DNA from: Blastocatellia bacterium
GTDB lineage: Bacteria; Acidobacteriota; Blastocatellia; UBA7656; JADIYM01
Direction: 5' to 3'
NCBI GenBank assembly: GCA_016705245.1
Contig: JADIYM010000004.1
Span: 223,501 to 287,500, forward strand
DNA length: 64,000 nt
Shown here: in pieces, positions 9,066 to 18,111 of the stretch
Position numbering within the stretch: position 1 is the first letter of the stretch
How the letters are laid out: each line of letters opens with the position of its first letter
Position numbers and translations under genes: made by a program
Notes under the pieces: model-generated
Seen by the model: the letters and a program-made list of their open reading frames with translations, nothing else
Told to the model about the DNA's origin: nothing
Databases searched by the model: none

Positions 9066-10889
9066 CTACTTCTTCAGGTAGAGCTCTTCGATGTTCCAGT
9101 AGGTAAAGAGCGGCAACGACGACGGTCGCAGGTTCCCCACCTTGTTCTTGACCGCCACGAAGTAGTTGGGGACGAGAAGGTCGATCTCTGGAAGATTGTC
9201 GGACCAGAGGCGCTGTACCTGGGCGAACTGCCTTTTCCGCTCCGCAAGATCGAGCGTTCGGGCATTCGCCGACATCAGGTCGTCAATCTGCTTGCCCCAT
9301 TCGGTCGCGGGGGTCTTCTGAAGCGGGTAGCTGTAGAAAAGCATGCCGCTCGTCGTCACGATGTTCTTCATGAGTACGGGGTCCGGTGGATTGCCCGACT
9401 GCCACCCTCCGATCACGGCAGCCCAGTCGAACGTATTCTGCAAGGCTTCGACCATCGAATTGAACGGAATGCCTTGGAAGTTGACGTCGATCCCGACGGC
9501 CCGAAGGTTGTCCTTGATCACCGTGGCGGCACCGACGCGTGACGAGTTGTTGCTGTTCGTGACGAGTCGGAACGCACACTTGTGGCCGCTCGAGTCTTCG
9601 GCGATGCCGTCACCATCGCGGTCCTCGAGGCCGATTTCCTTCAGCAACGCCTTGGCCTTTTCGACCGAATAGTCGTATTCGATCGAGGCCTCTTTGTCGT
9701 ACCACACCTTGTTCGCTGGCGGGCAGAACGTAGAGACGGGCGTACCAAGCCCCTGATACGAGGTGTTGATGATCGCCTGCCGATCGATGGCATGCGCGAT
9801 GGCCTTGCGGAACTTCACATTGCGGAACCACTCGCCCAGGACGGGATCCACGTAGTGTTTGCCAGTCTTATCCTTGTTGGGATTCTGGTTCACCATGATG
9901 TAGAGCACGTTGTAGCCCGGTCCGAGCTCGTGGACGGTGTAGTCGCGTGCCTGTTCGTCGCGCTTCAACAAGCCGAATTCCTCCGGTCGTACGTTCCAGT
10001 GCATATCGACTTCGCCGTTCTGGAAGACCGTGAGCATGGTGTTCATGTCGGGAACGATCCGGAAGATCACGCGATCGAGGTAGGGCAATCGCTGACCCTT
10101 CTTGTCGACCTTCCAGTAGTACGGATTGCGCTCGAGGACCACCCGCTGCTCGGAAGCGAACTCCTTGAGCCGGAAGGGTCCGAGGCCGACGACGTCTTCG
10201 GGCTTTGTGTCGATTGTCAGAGCTCGCTCGGCGAACTCGCCCTTCTTGTAAGACTCTTCCCACTTGTGCTTCGGAACGAGGTACGTCGATCCGACATTGT
10301 CGAGAAAGATCGCATTGGGCTCGGTCAGCGTGAATCGGAACGTGTGGTCGTCAATCACCTCGACCTTGGGCAACGTCTTGTCGGTCTGCATGAAGGCGCT
10401 CTTCATGGAGCTGTCGATCTTTTCGTCAAAGGCCACGTCGTAGTTGAACTTCACGTCGTGAGCCGTGAACGGAGCTCCGTCGGACCACCGTACGCCCTTC
10501 CGCAGCGTGAACGTCCAAACGAGGTTGTCGTCCGAATGCACTATCGACGTGCACAGCCCGTTGTCGATCTTCTGCTCGACGTTGTCGAATCCAAGCAGCG
10601 TCGTATACATCGGACCGTTCGTAATTCCGGTCGTCGACGTCTCACCGGCGAGGAGACCATTGAACGATTTCGGGTCCTGTGCGGTCGGGATGACGAGCAT
10701 GCCGCCGTACGTTCCGGGCTCTCCCTCGAAGATGAATGGCTCATCAGGCTTTTCACCTTCAAAGGGCGGATTTGGAACTCCCGTCGGTCCCATGGCAGCC
10801 GGACCAGTGGGGCCAGCTGTCGGACCCGTGCAGCCGGTCGCTACGCAGAGCGTGGTCGCGAGAGCAAACGCGATTGCGCGCATGTTCAT
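9066..10889 (-). CDS. Peptide ABC transporter substrate-binding lipoprotein (SBP family 5)
   Basis: A 607-residue periplasmic binding protein, first gene of the transporter operon. ATG 10889 has GGGAG 9 bp upstream. The lipoprotein signal ends at Cys20 (LCVATGC), followed by a Gly/Pro/Thr linker. SBP_bac_5 hallmarks are FTLRKGVRWSDGAPFTAHDV, LGPFRLKEF and VRKAIAHAID-like FRKAIAHAID. A calcium-loop-like DRDGDGIAEDSSG lies near residue 450. It captures peptides or similar oligomers and hands them to the permeases. A 200-bp gap separates it from the divergent HEAT-repeat gene and should hold its promoter. Confidence 0.92.
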   Translation of the reverse strand: MNMRAIAFALATTLCVATGCTGPTAGPTGPAAMGPTGVPNPPFEGEKPDEPFIFEGEPGTYGGMLVIPTAQDPKSFNGLLAGETSTTGITNGPMYTTLLGFDNVEQKIDNGLCTSIVHSDDNLVWTFTLRKGVRWSDGAPFTAHDVKFNYDVAFDEKIDSSMKSAFMQTDKTLPKVEVIDDHTFRFTLTEPNAIFLDNVGSTYLVPKHKWEESYKKGEFAERALTIDTKPEDVVGLGPFRLKEFASEQRVVLERNPYYWKVDKKGQRLPYLDRVIFRIVPDMNTMLTVFQNGEVDMHWNVRPEEFGLLKRDEQARDYTVHELGPGYNVLYIMVNQNPNKDKTGKHYVDPVLGEWFRNVKFRKAIAHAIDRQAIINTSYQGLGTPVSTFCPPANKVWYDKEASIEYDYSVEKAKALLKEIGLEDRDGDGIAEDSSGHKCAFRLVTNSNNSSRVGAATVIKDNLRAVGIDVNFQGIPFNSMVEALQNTFDWAAVIGGWQSGNPPDPVLMKNIVTTSGMLFYSYPLQKTPATEWGKQIDDLMSANARTLDLAERKRQFAQVQRLWSDNLPEIDLLVPNYFVAVKNKVGNLRPSSLPLFTYWNIEELYLKK

Positions 10890-11093
10890 GGCATCGATCT
10901 CCCGTTCGGTTGAGGTGAGGTGGTGTGAACCGAAATCTGTCGCAAGATACCACAGCGTCCAAACGAGCGCCAAAAGCCGTGATCGCGCCTTTGGAACGCC
11001 TCGCGCGTTGACTCCACGGACCGAATGGAAGTATCAACGGCAACCAGAGGGCGCCTTTTTCCTCATCTCATCCAATCCCATGCGAGTATCGCC

Positions 11094-12704
11094 ATGACTG
11101 ACGACGTAACGTTGGACGGCCCGGACGGTCAGGATGCGGGACTTCGCGCACGGAGCAACTTCCTCGACTTTCTCAATGACGTGCGTCCGTCAATGTTCGT
11201 CGAAGAGTCGTTGACGTGGCTCTTGAGGACTCAGCCGCCCTTCCACGTGCAGGCTTCCGATGTTGCCGAGCTCATTGCGGCGTGGGGTGAGGAGCGCTCC
11301 AGGCTCTCGCATCAGCCACGAAGCGTCTACTTTCTGAATGCGCTGCAACGTATCGTCGATGCGCATCGCACGAACGCAATCCACGACTTCGATCCGGACG
11401 CGTTCCTCGCTGCAGTCGGTCCGAGTCTGGCAACGCTGTGTCCTTCGTCGGAAGTTGGCGGCCTGCACGCGGGAATTCGCGACCTTCGGACGGCGATTTC
11501 GCGTCCGGCTGCTGTCGCGCCCGACGAGTCCGCCGGCGGTGACTCGATCGTGATCCAGGGGGCCAGCTATCCCCTCAAGGTCGGGCAGGAGATGGCGATA
11601 GCGCGGCTCGAACACGAGGCATACATGACGGACGACGTCTTCGAAGATGTCTTTCGCGATGTGCAGTCGGCGCTTTCCACGCGGGTCGGGATCCCCGTCC
11701 ACACGGCGCTTCAGAGGATTGCGCGTGCAGCGGCGAGCATCTTCAACACCGGTCGCGTTCCGCAGGCGCTGCGGTTGTTCGCCTTTGTCGACGAGTCGTT
11801 CGGCCGTCTCAAGATCTCGCCGGAAGGACGGCTCGAGGTTCAGGCCGCGGTGCGAGAGTCGGACATCAACGAGGGGCTGCTCGCGAAAGTCCTGCAGGAC
11901 TCGGAGCGACGAGATGCCTCGGCGCCGATGGTCCGGACGCTGGGGTATCTGAACCCGTTCGATGCGTTGCTCGTGTTGGCCGAAGAGAAGCGTCGCGACC
12001 GCCGCCGCCTCTACCTCAATGCGTTCGAGGTGTACGGTGCGGACGCCATGCCGCTGCTCGTCGACCGGCTCGCGCCATCGGTCGTCAGTGCGCAGCCTTG
12101 GTACCTGACTCGCAACCTGCTCTACCTTCTGTCACGGATCGACGCCCCGGACGAGGGGACGCGGCGTCGCGCAATCGAGGCAGTCGGTCGCTTCGTGACG
12201 AGCGATCAGCCTCAGCTGAGGACCGCGGCGCTCGCCGCGCTCAAGCACCAGGGGGGACGCGAGGTCGTGCCTTACGTGGTTCGCGCCCTCGATCCGTCGG
12301 CTTATCCCGCGGGATCGATCGACGATACGGAAGCGCTCAAGCGCCATCTGTTTCAGGCCATGGACCTGCTCATCGAGAGCGGCAACGAGACGGCCATCTC
12401 AATCGTGGCGGAGCTCGCGACCGGCCATCGCGGCGCCGAGTTCGACCTCGGTGCCGCGCTCCGTGATGAAGCATGTGTTGCGCTGTCGCGACGCAAGGCA
12501 CCACTTCCGCGCCGCGCCGCGCTCGTCATCGCGAATCAACTGTCGTCTCAGGTCGGGAAGCGGTTCAAGTTCGTGACGGGCAATTTCTCGCTCGGCATCG
12601 ATGCCCACGCGTGCAAGCAGCTCAGTGCGCTCATTGCCGACTCGCCGGAGCCAGAGGCTCGGGACGTGCTCGCCCATCCGCTGATGCTGAGGTTCCTGGA
12701 GTAG
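11094..12704 (+). CDS. HEAT-repeat domain protein
   Basis: A 536-residue soluble protein, predicted all helical. The C-terminal half has HEAT/PBS-lyase-like repeats (YLTRNLLYLLSRIDAP, QLRTAALAALKHQGGREVVPYVVRALD, HLFQAMDLLIESGNETAISIV, written here as separate pieces). It has no signal peptide and no catalytic motif. I prefer ATG 11094 (MTDDVTLDG) over one 23 codons upstream, which would start close to the presumed promoter. It is divergent from the peptide transporter and probably a scaffold protein of unknown partners. Confidence 0.75.
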   Translation: MTDDVTLDGPDGQDAGLRARSNFLDFLNDVRPSMFVEESLTWLLRTQPPFHVQASDVAELIAAWGEERSRLSHQPRSVYFLNALQRIVDAHRTNAIHDFDPDAFLAAVGPSLATLCPSSEVGGLHAGIRDLRTAISRPAAVAPDESAGGDSIVIQGASYPLKVGQEMAIARLEHEAYMTDDVFEDVFRDVQSALSTRVGIPVHTALQRIARAAASIFNTGRVPQALRLFAFVDESFGRLKISPEGRLEVQAAVRESDINEGLLAKVLQDSERRDASAPMVRTLGYLNPFDALLVLAEEKRRDRRRLYLNAFEVYGADAMPLLVDRLAPSVVSAQPWYLTRNLLYLLSRIDAPDEGTRRRAIEAVGRFVTSDQPQLRTAALAALKHQGGREVVPYVVRALDPSAYPAGSIDDTEALKRHLFQAMDLLIESGNETAISIVAELATGHRGAEFDLGAALRDEACVALSRRKAPLPRRAALVIANQLSSQVGKRFKFVTGNFSLGIDAHACKQLSALIADSPEPEARDVLAHPLMLRFLE

Positions 12705-12724
12705 GCCGGGCGAGCCACCCGCGC

Positions 12725-12834
12725 GACTCCGTGTCTCTGTGACCCTGTGCCTCTGTGTGCGAAGCTCCTCAGATCGTCTCAAGAGCTTCGCACACAGAGA
12801 CACGACGGCACAGAGGCACAGAGATCACGGAGTC
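12725..12834. repeat. Long imperfect hairpin repeat (CTCTGTG family) between convergent genes
   Basis: Two arms of about 40-45 nt (GACTCCGTGTCTCTGTG on the left, its complement CACAGAGATCACGGAGTC on the right) flank a short loop. The element separates the convergent HEAT and aminotransferase genes and can act as a bidirectional terminator. Its right arm contains the aminotransferase stop codon (12825-12827). Related G/T-rich arms occur at 18782-18879, 30915-31023 and 39126-39220. Confidence 0.8.
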
Positions 12835-14048
12835 GATGCTCCCGATGCCTTCGCCCGATCCGTCCACCGAGCCGCCACACCCGCCAGTCCCTCGAAGGCC
12901 GCCTCGAGCACTGGCACGTCCGGCAGGTAGACGATCCGCATGAACCCGTCCTTCGGATCCATTCCGAATCCCGACCCGTGAACGAATAACACGCCAGCGG
13001 ATTCGAGCACGTCGAGCACGAACGTCTCGTCCGTCTCTCCGCCGAGGTTGCCGAACTTCGCCATTACATAAAAGGCGCCGGCGGGCTCATCGCAGCTGAA
13101 CCCCGGTATCGAGTTCAGTCCGCTTACGGTCGCCGCACGTCTGGCTCGAAGCTTCGTCATCGCCGCGTCGAGATGCGAGCCGTCCGAAGCGAGCGCCACG
13201 GGAATCGCGAACTGCGGCGGCGTCGGGCTGCACAGCCGCGCGTCGAGTATCCGGCAAAGCGCCGCCTTGTACTCGCCCTGCAGGGCCTCGCCGTGCAGCG
13301 ATAGCCAGCCAACCCTCCAGCCAGTTGCAAGAAACGCCTTCGAAAGGCTGTCGAATGCCACTACGGGCACGTCTCCGGCGATAGAGGAAATCCGCGGAGG
13401 CCGAGGACCGTACGTCAGCGTGTGGTACACCTCGTCGGCGAAGATGACGAGCTTGTGACGGCGCGCAAACTCGATCACCGAGAGAAGCGTTGCTTCGTCC
13501 CACACCGCGCCGGTGGGGTTGCTCGGGTTGATGATGACGATCGCGCGCGTCCGCTCATCGACGAGCGATTCGGCCTGTTCGAGATCCGGCTTCCAATGAT
13601 CTTCGGGCACCTGTCGATACTGACGCTCCTCGGCATTGAGCTTGCACAACACTGCCGAGTAGAGCGGATAGCCGGGCATCGGCGTCAGCACATTGTCGCC
13701 AGGTTCGAGCATCGCCGTCATCGACGCCTCTATTCCCTCGCTAGCTCCCGACGTCACAAAGACGTCACCCGGCGCGACGTCAACGTTCTGAACCTCCAGC
13801 GAGTTTGCGATCGCCTCGCGCGCGATCGGGACGCCATAGGACGAACCGTAGTAGTTCTTGCCATCGCGCATCGCCTGCACCGCGGCCTCGACGAGCGCCG
13901 GAGGCGTCTCGAAATCGTAGAGCAGCGGATCGCCGATGTTCAGATAGAGAATTCGACGCCCCTTGGCTTCGAGGGCAGCCGCCTTCGTGGCGATATTGCG
14001 TATGGCATACTTCAGGCCGGCGATACGAGAGGCTGGAGATACGTGCAC
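12825..14048 (-). CDS. PLP-dependent class I/II aminotransferase
   Basis: A 407-residue cytoplasmic enzyme transferring amino groups via pyridoxal phosphate. It has the N-terminal substrate motif NIGDPL, the cofactor motif NPSNPTGAV, the Schiff-base Lys in SLSKAFLATGWR and the carboxylate-binding Arg in FMRIVYLP. Overall it resembles AlaA or archaeal-type alanine/aspartate aminotransferases; the substrate is not settled. GTG 14048 has AAAGGA six bases upstream, so longer in-frame starts are rejected. Its 3' end lies inside a hairpin repeat. Divergent from the trypsin-fold lipoprotein. Confidence 0.88.
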   Translation of the reverse strand: MHVSPASRIAGLKYAIRNIATKAAALEAKGRRILYLNIGDPLLYDFETPPALVEAAVQAMRDGKNYYGSSYGVPIAREAIANSLEVQNVDVAPGDVFVTSGASEGIEASMTAMLEPGDNVLTPMPGYPLYSAVLCKLNAEERQYRQVPEDHWKPDLEQAESLVDERTRAIVIINPSNPTGAVWDEATLLSVIEFARRHKLVIFADEVYHTLTYGPRPPRISSIAGDVPVVAFDSLSKAFLATGWRVGWLSLHGEALQGEYKAALCRILDARLCSPTPPQFAIPVALASDGSHLDAAMTKLRARRAATVSGLNSIPGFSCDEPAGAFYVMAKFGNLGGETDETFVLDVLESAGVLFVHGSGFGMDPKDGFMRIVYLPDVPVLEAAFEGLAGVAARWTDRAKASGASTP

Positions 14049-14093
14049 GTTACGATCCTTTCGGAATTGAGCTGCCGAACTCGGCGATTGTAG

Positions 14094-14930
14094 ATGGAAA
14101 TCAAGAGAACGGAAACTCGCGCGATCGATCGGGCTCGCGAACGGATGGCCTTGACCTCTGTCCTGGCATTCCTGCTCGTGACGAGTGTCTCCTGCACGAC
14201 CGGGACCGAGCCGGCTCCTCAAACCAACGCGAACGAGAACTCCACGGCGACCAACACCGCCGCGCAACAGGCCGATACCGGTGAGCAGGCCTACGGACGC
14301 GCGGCCATGCGACTCCAGATCAAGTACATCCCGAAGCGCACCGTAACCGGCGGCGTGGCATTCGCCATCGACGCGCCAGGCGGGCCGATCGTGCTCACGT
14401 CGGCGCACATCATCGCGACTATGGGCAATGGCAAGAAGCTCGAGTCGGTTTCGATCGTGGATGGCGTGACGCGCGAGCCCGTCTGCAAGACACTCGGGGT
14501 CGTCTGGGCGGGCAAGACGTTCGAAGGATTCGACTTTTCGAAAGACGTGACCGCGCTGGCGGTCGAGGATTTGCCCGAGTCGATCGTGAGGCTGAAACTC
14601 GCCACCGATCGACCGGCAATTGGAACGCGTGTCCGAATTCTCGGGATTCCGTCTGACGGCTCGACCACGCAGGTGTCGATCGACGGCGTCGTCACCGTCG
14701 CCACATCTCTTCGCCACGAGATCGACATCGATCCGACGGTGAAGGGCCGGGGGCTTGCCGGCTCACCAATCGTGCTCGAAGCGACGGGCCAGGTCATCGG
14801 AATCGTGCAGGCCGTCACGGCGAAGCAGGGCCGTGCATTCGTGATCGCCACGCCCGCCGAGGCCATCCTCAGGCTCGTGCCGACGGCCAAGCCTGAGATC
14901 CAGCCCATCTCGGTCTGGACTGGTCAGTAG
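14094..14930 (+). CDS. Trypsin-fold lipoprotein, probably a catalytically dead protease
   Basis: A lipoprotein signal (LAFLLVTSVSC) is followed by a low-complexity Asn/Thr/Ala linker and a chymotrypsin-like domain. The His site is in TSAHIIA and the Asp site in SKDVTALAV. At the nucleophile the usual G-x-S-G-S/G-P reads G-L-A-G-S-P, so Ser195 is replaced by Ala. This predicts a binding or chaperone-like role rather than proteolysis. ATG 14145, 17 codons in, would give a more standard signal peptide (MALTSVLAF) and may be the real start. Confidence 0.75.
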   Translation: MEIKRTETRAIDRARERMALTSVLAFLLVTSVSCTTGTEPAPQTNANENSTATNTAAQQADTGEQAYGRAAMRLQIKYIPKRTVTGGVAFAIDAPGGPIVLTSAHIIATMGNGKKLESVSIVDGVTREPVCKTLGVVWAGKTFEGFDFSKDVTALAVEDLPESIVRLKLATDRPAIGTRVRILGIPSDGSTTQVSIDGVVTVATSLRHEIDIDPTVKGRGLAGSPIVLEATGQVIGIVQAVTAKQGRAFVIATPAEAILRLVPTAKPEIQPISVWTGQ

Positions 14931-14974
14931 GCGCAACAGTCCGTCGCGGCATCCGGCGAGTACGACGCAGCGAG

Positions 14975-15358
14975 TCAGCTCGTGCGGTGCACGAACGTCC
15001 GGTCATTGCCGTCTGAGAACCTCACGTCGACGCGATTCCCGCGCACTTCGATCACCCGACCTCGTCCGTATCTCGTGTGGCTGATCACTTCGCCCTTGTC
15101 GAAGTGGACATCCGGCGAGTAGGTGCGAGCCGGCGATGTTTCGTCGGGCATCTGCGACGCCGCGGTTCGACGCGTCCTCGTAGTTCCCGCCGCCTTCTTC
15201 GCGGTCGTCGCTGGATCCTTGTAGGCCCGCGTCGACTGACAGTAATCACACTGAACGCGTTCGATGCGGCCGTCCGCACTGATGGCCGCAACGGTGTGGT
15301 ACCGCTCGACCTTGCATCGTCCGCAATAAACGTCAACTTGTTGCCCGAGCTTCGCCAT
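14975..15358 (-). CDS. Zinc-ribbon protein with C-terminal SH3/KOW-like segment
   Basis: A 127-residue protein. An N-terminal zinc ribbon is formed by CGRC and CDYC, 28 residues apart. A Lys/Arg/Thr-rich basic linker follows, then a small beta barrel (GEVISHTRYGRGRVIEVRG, VDVRFSDGNDRTF) resembling the CarD/UvrD C-terminal Tudor-like module. Nucleic-acid or RNA polymerase binding is a reasonable inference. It lies 13 bp downstream of nadA on the same strand, likely the same transcript. Not assigned to a named family. Confidence 0.7.
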   Translation of the reverse strand: MAKLGQQVDVYCGRCKVERYHTVAAISADGRIERVQCDYCQSTRAYKDPATTAKKAAGTTRTRRTAASQMPDETSPARTYSPDVHFDKGEVISHTRYGRGRVIEVRGNRVDVRFSDGNDRTFVHRTS

Positions 15359-15371
15359 ACCCGGGATTCTG

Positions 15372-16301
15372 TCAGTTATCGCGCGGAACCGCCAGCATCC
15401 GTTCGAGAGATCGTCGCGCGCCGACGAGATCGTCCTCGGGCACGGTGACTTCGTGCTCGAGATTGACGAGGGCATTTTTCACGTCCTCGAGGGTCGTGAC
15501 CTTCATGTACGGGCAATGCAGGCGGCATCCGATGCAGCCATCGGCCATGACGAATTCGCGTCCCGGGTACCGCTTTCGAAGCTGATGGATGATGCCGTTC
15601 TCGGTGGCGATGATGAACGTTTTCGCCTCGGGATATTTTGCGGGCACTCCCATCATTGCCGTGGTCGAACAGACTTCGTCGGCCAACTCGACTACATCCT
15701 GTCGGCATTCCGGATGTGCGATGACGATCGTGTCCTTCCCGGCTGCCTCGATCGTCTTCCGCATGTCGGCGCCGCGCATGATGTCGTGAATCGGACAGCA
15801 GCCGTCGTAGATGACGACGGTCTTCTCCGGCACCTGCTCGGCAACCCAGCGCCCGAGGTTGCGATCCGGCGTGAAGAGAATCTTGTCGTTCGGCAGGCTC
15901 CGTACGACGGACACGGCATTGGCCGACGTGCAGCAGATGTCGGAGAGTGCCTTGACCTCGGCCGTCGAGTTCACGTAGGTCACGACAGTGTGATCGGGGT
16001 AGCGCTCCTTCCATTCCGTGAGGCTTGCGGCCGTGATCGAGTCTGCAAGCGAACAGCCAGCCGCAAGGTTGGGCAGAAGGACCTTCTTCGTCGGATTGAG
16101 GACCTTTGCCGACTCAGCCATGAAATGGACGCCACAGAAGACGATCGTGTCGGCCGGCGTCGATTGCGCCTCGAGCGACAGTCCCAGCGAGTCGCCAACG
16201 AAGTCGGCCACGTCCTGGACGTCCGACCACTGGTAGTTGTGCGCCAGAATGACGGCGTTGCGTTCAGCGGCAAGTTCCCGAATCTCTTCGTGCAGAGTCA
16301 T
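15372..16301 (-). CDS. nadA: Quinolinate synthase
   Basis: NadA condenses iminoaspartate with dihydroxyacetone phosphate to quinolinate in NAD biosynthesis and needs a [4Fe-4S] cluster. The 309-residue protein has VILAHNYQ, HFMAESAKVLNPTK, AAGCSLADS, TYVNSTAEVKA, FTPDRNLGRWV, IAHPECRQDV and DGCIGCRLHCPYMK, covering conserved substrate and cluster motifs. Length fits the compact NadA class. It starts at ATG 16301, overlapping the stop of the small upstream gene (ATGA), so the two are translationally coupled. No nadB or nadC is in the window. Confidence 0.95.
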   Translation of the reverse strand: MTLHEEIRELAAERNAVILAHNYQWSDVQDVADFVGDSLGLSLEAQSTPADTIVFCGVHFMAESAKVLNPTKKVLLPNLAAGCSLADSITAASLTEWKERYPDHTVVTYVNSTAEVKALSDICCTSANAVSVVRSLPNDKILFTPDRNLGRWVAEQVPEKTVVIYDGCCPIHDIMRGADMRKTIEAAGKDTIVIAHPECRQDVVELADEVCSTTAMMGVPAKYPEAKTFIIATENGIIHQLRKRYPGREFVMADGCIGCRLHCPYMKVTTLEDVKNALVNLEHEVTVPEDDLVGARRSLERMLAVPRDN

Positions 16302-16534
16302 CGCGTGCGCTCCTTCTTCTTTTGGACCCGCGTGGGCGCCTTCGAACCCGGTGTGATGGCGGCGCCTTCGTCGGGCTCGATGCCTGCGGCGCCTGCCTGG
16401 AAGATCCGCCAGAACTCGCGGCGGATCAGACTCGTGATGGTCGCGCTCTTCGAGAAGCCGTGATAGGCGGCAATGGCGTCGAGCATCGCAATGTCTCGAT
16501 CGACGGCTGAGAACGTTCGTACTTTTGCGGCCAT
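16298..16534 (-). CDS. Small ribbon-helix-helix-like protein upstream of nadA
   Basis: A 78-residue protein. The first half (KVRTFSAVDRDIAMLDAIAAYHGFSKSATITSLIRREFW) fits a ribbon-helix-helix DNA-binding fold: a short strand followed by two helices. The C-terminal tail is basic (QKKKERTR). It ends by ATGA overlap at the nadA start. It may be an autoregulator of the nad transcript or a coupled leader protein. No toxin gene is adjacent, so an antitoxin role is not supported. Confidence 0.6.
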   Translation of the reverse strand: MAAKVRTFSAVDRDIAMLDAIAAYHGFSKSATITSLIRREFWRIFQAGAAGIEPDEGAAITPGSKAPTRVQKKKERTR

Positions 16535-16617
16535 GGCGTTATCGCATTCTTATATAACTTCTGTACAACCGGAGATGCCCGATGCTATGCCGTCGGTTGC
16601 CTGCAGGTCAAGTCAGA

Positions 16618-17381
16618 CTAGCGAAGCAGACGATAGAAGAGCGTCAACGACACGACCCCGCCCGTGACGATGATGGCAATGCGGAGGCGCGACTGGCCGA
16701 TTCCGCGCGCAATGCCTGCTCCGGCCCATCCGCCCGCAGCTGACGCGGCCGCCATTCCAAGCGCGATGGGCCAGTCGACGATGCCGCTTATCGCAAAGGT
16801 CACGACGGCGACGAGGTTGATAAGCATGCCGTTGACGACCTTGATGCCGTTCATGGTGTTCAGATCTTCGAGACCCAGAACGCCCAGCAGCGCGAGCATC
16901 AGCACCCCGATGCCCGCGCCAAAATAGCCACCGTAGACGGCAATGACGAGCTGCAGGCAGATCGCGACGGTCCACCAGCGAGACGACCGAATGCTCGCGT
17001 CGTCAAACAAGCGGTCGCGGATCGGGCCGTGGACGGCGAACAGGAGCGTCGCAACGAGGATGAGAAACGGAACGAGTCCTCGAAGACGCTGGACGGAGTG
17101 AATACCAGCAGCAGAGCACCGGCCGCTCCGCCAACGAGGCTCGGCACGGCCAGTGGCACGAGCAGTCCCGAGCGCTCGCGCAACTCGCCGCGATACCCGA
17201 CGATGGCGCCGAGCGTACCCGGCCACAACGCGACGGTGCTCGTGGCATTCGCGATGATCGGGTCCATGCCGCACAGGACGAGCGCCGGAAAAGTCAGCAG
17301 CGTGCCGCCGCCCGCCAACGAATTCATGGCGCCCGCGACAAACGCGACGACGAGCAGGAGGGCGAGGCGCATCGCGGTCAT
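16618..17381 (-). pseudogene. TauE/SafE (TSUP) family membrane permease, split by a frameshift
   Basis: The N-terminal frame (17381 down to about 17085) carries the TSUP start: LVVAFVAGAMNSLAGGGTLLTFPAL and NATSTVALWPG. At about 17080-17090 it changes frame. The rest (LVPFLILVATLLFAVHG, VYGGYFGAGIGVLML, NTMNGIKVVNGML, IALGMAAASAAGGWAG) completes a normal eight-helix permease of about 254 residues. A single missing base explains it. Members export or import sulfur-containing or organic anions; the substrate here is unknown. It probably works if the indel is an error. Confidence 0.8.
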
Positions 17382-17431
17382 CTGCGGGCGAGTATAGCCT
17401 CGTCGACCGAAGACGGCCGGTGATTCCGTGC

Positions 17432-17460
17432 TTGACGCTCCGTTGACGACGTACTACGTT
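17432..17460 (+). promoter_or_regulatory. Sigma70-type promoter of the ECF sigma operon
   Basis: TTGACG (17432-17437), a 17-bp spacer and TACGTT (17455-17460). Transcription would start near 17467, after the earliest in-frame GTG at 17428. This supports the downstream GTG at 17506 as the sigma factor start. A second TTGACG overlaps the spacer. Confidence 0.45.
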
Positions 17461-17505
17461 GGGGCGTCCTTCCGCAGCGTTCCGGCCGGGAAAGGCGGCA
17501 CCTTC

Positions 17506-18111
17506 GTGACCTCAGCGCAACATTCCCAGGATCTCAGGCTATTGGAGCGAGAGCGGCTCGAGCTGATCCGTCGCATGGCATCCGGAGATGAGTCAGCTCT
17601 CGGAGCGCTCTACGACCAGACGTCGCGGCCGGTCTTTGGCCTTGCCCTGCGCATACTTAACGACCCGAGTGCGGCCGAGGAAGTGACACTCGAGGTCTAC
17701 TCACAGGTCTGGAGGCAGGCCGAAGCCTATGACCCGCGGCGCGGGACGCCGTCGGCGTGGCTGCTCACGATTGCGCGCAGCCGCGCCATCGACCGGTTCC
17801 GATCGACGGACCAGACGCGCCGTCGCGCAGACACCCTCGACGTCGTCGAATCGGTGTCGGCGGACGAGCCAGGTCCCGACGCGCACGCAGCCGACGCAGA
17901 ACGTCGGGAAATCGTGCGTGCAGCGCTCGATTCGCTGCCTTCCGAGCAGCGCGCCGTCATCGACCTCGCCTACTTTGGAGGACTGAGTCACAGCGAGATC
18001 GCCGAAAAGCTCACACAACCGCTGGGTACCGTGAAGACACGGACGAGGCTCGCGATGATGCGACTGCGCGACGCCCTCAAGCATCTCGAGGGAGAACTGT
18101 CGAGCTCATGA
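17506..18111 (+). CDS. ECF RNA polymerase sigma factor (SigK/RpoE-like)
   Basis: A 201-residue sigma70-family factor. Region 2 covers about residues 25-95 (ALGALYDQTSRPVFGLALRIL, VYSQVWRQA, SAWLLTIARSRAIDRFR). A short acidic linker follows, then region 4 (LDSLPSEQRAVIDLAYFGGLSHSEIAEKL, GTVKTRTRLAMMRLRDAL). GTG 17506 is chosen because the likely promoter lies just upstream and AAAGGCGG is 8 bp before it. Its stop overlaps the start of the anti-sigma gene (ATGA), the classical arrangement for ECF/anti-sigma pairs. Confidence 0.88.
   Translation: MTSAQHSQDLRLLERERLELIRRMASGDESALGALYDQTSRPVFGLALRILNDPSAAEEVTLEVYSQVWRQAEAYDPRRGTPSAWLLTIARSRAIDRFRSTDQTRRRADTLDVVESVSADEPGPDAHAADAERREIVRAALDSLPSEQRAVIDLAYFGGLSHSEIAEKLTQPLGTVKTRTRLAMMRLRDALKHLEGELSSS

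Noticed and set aside
9582..10913. 443-codon open frame antisense to the peptide-binding lipoprotein
   Set aside because: Opposite strand is a full SBP family 5 gene with signal peptide and motifs.
12725..12834. CRISPR-like array from repeated CTCTGTG words
   Set aside because: The repeats form one hairpin with no regular spacers and no cas genes are present.
16298..16534. Antitoxin of a toxin-antitoxin pair
   Set aside because: No adjacent toxin-like frame; the neighbour is nadA.
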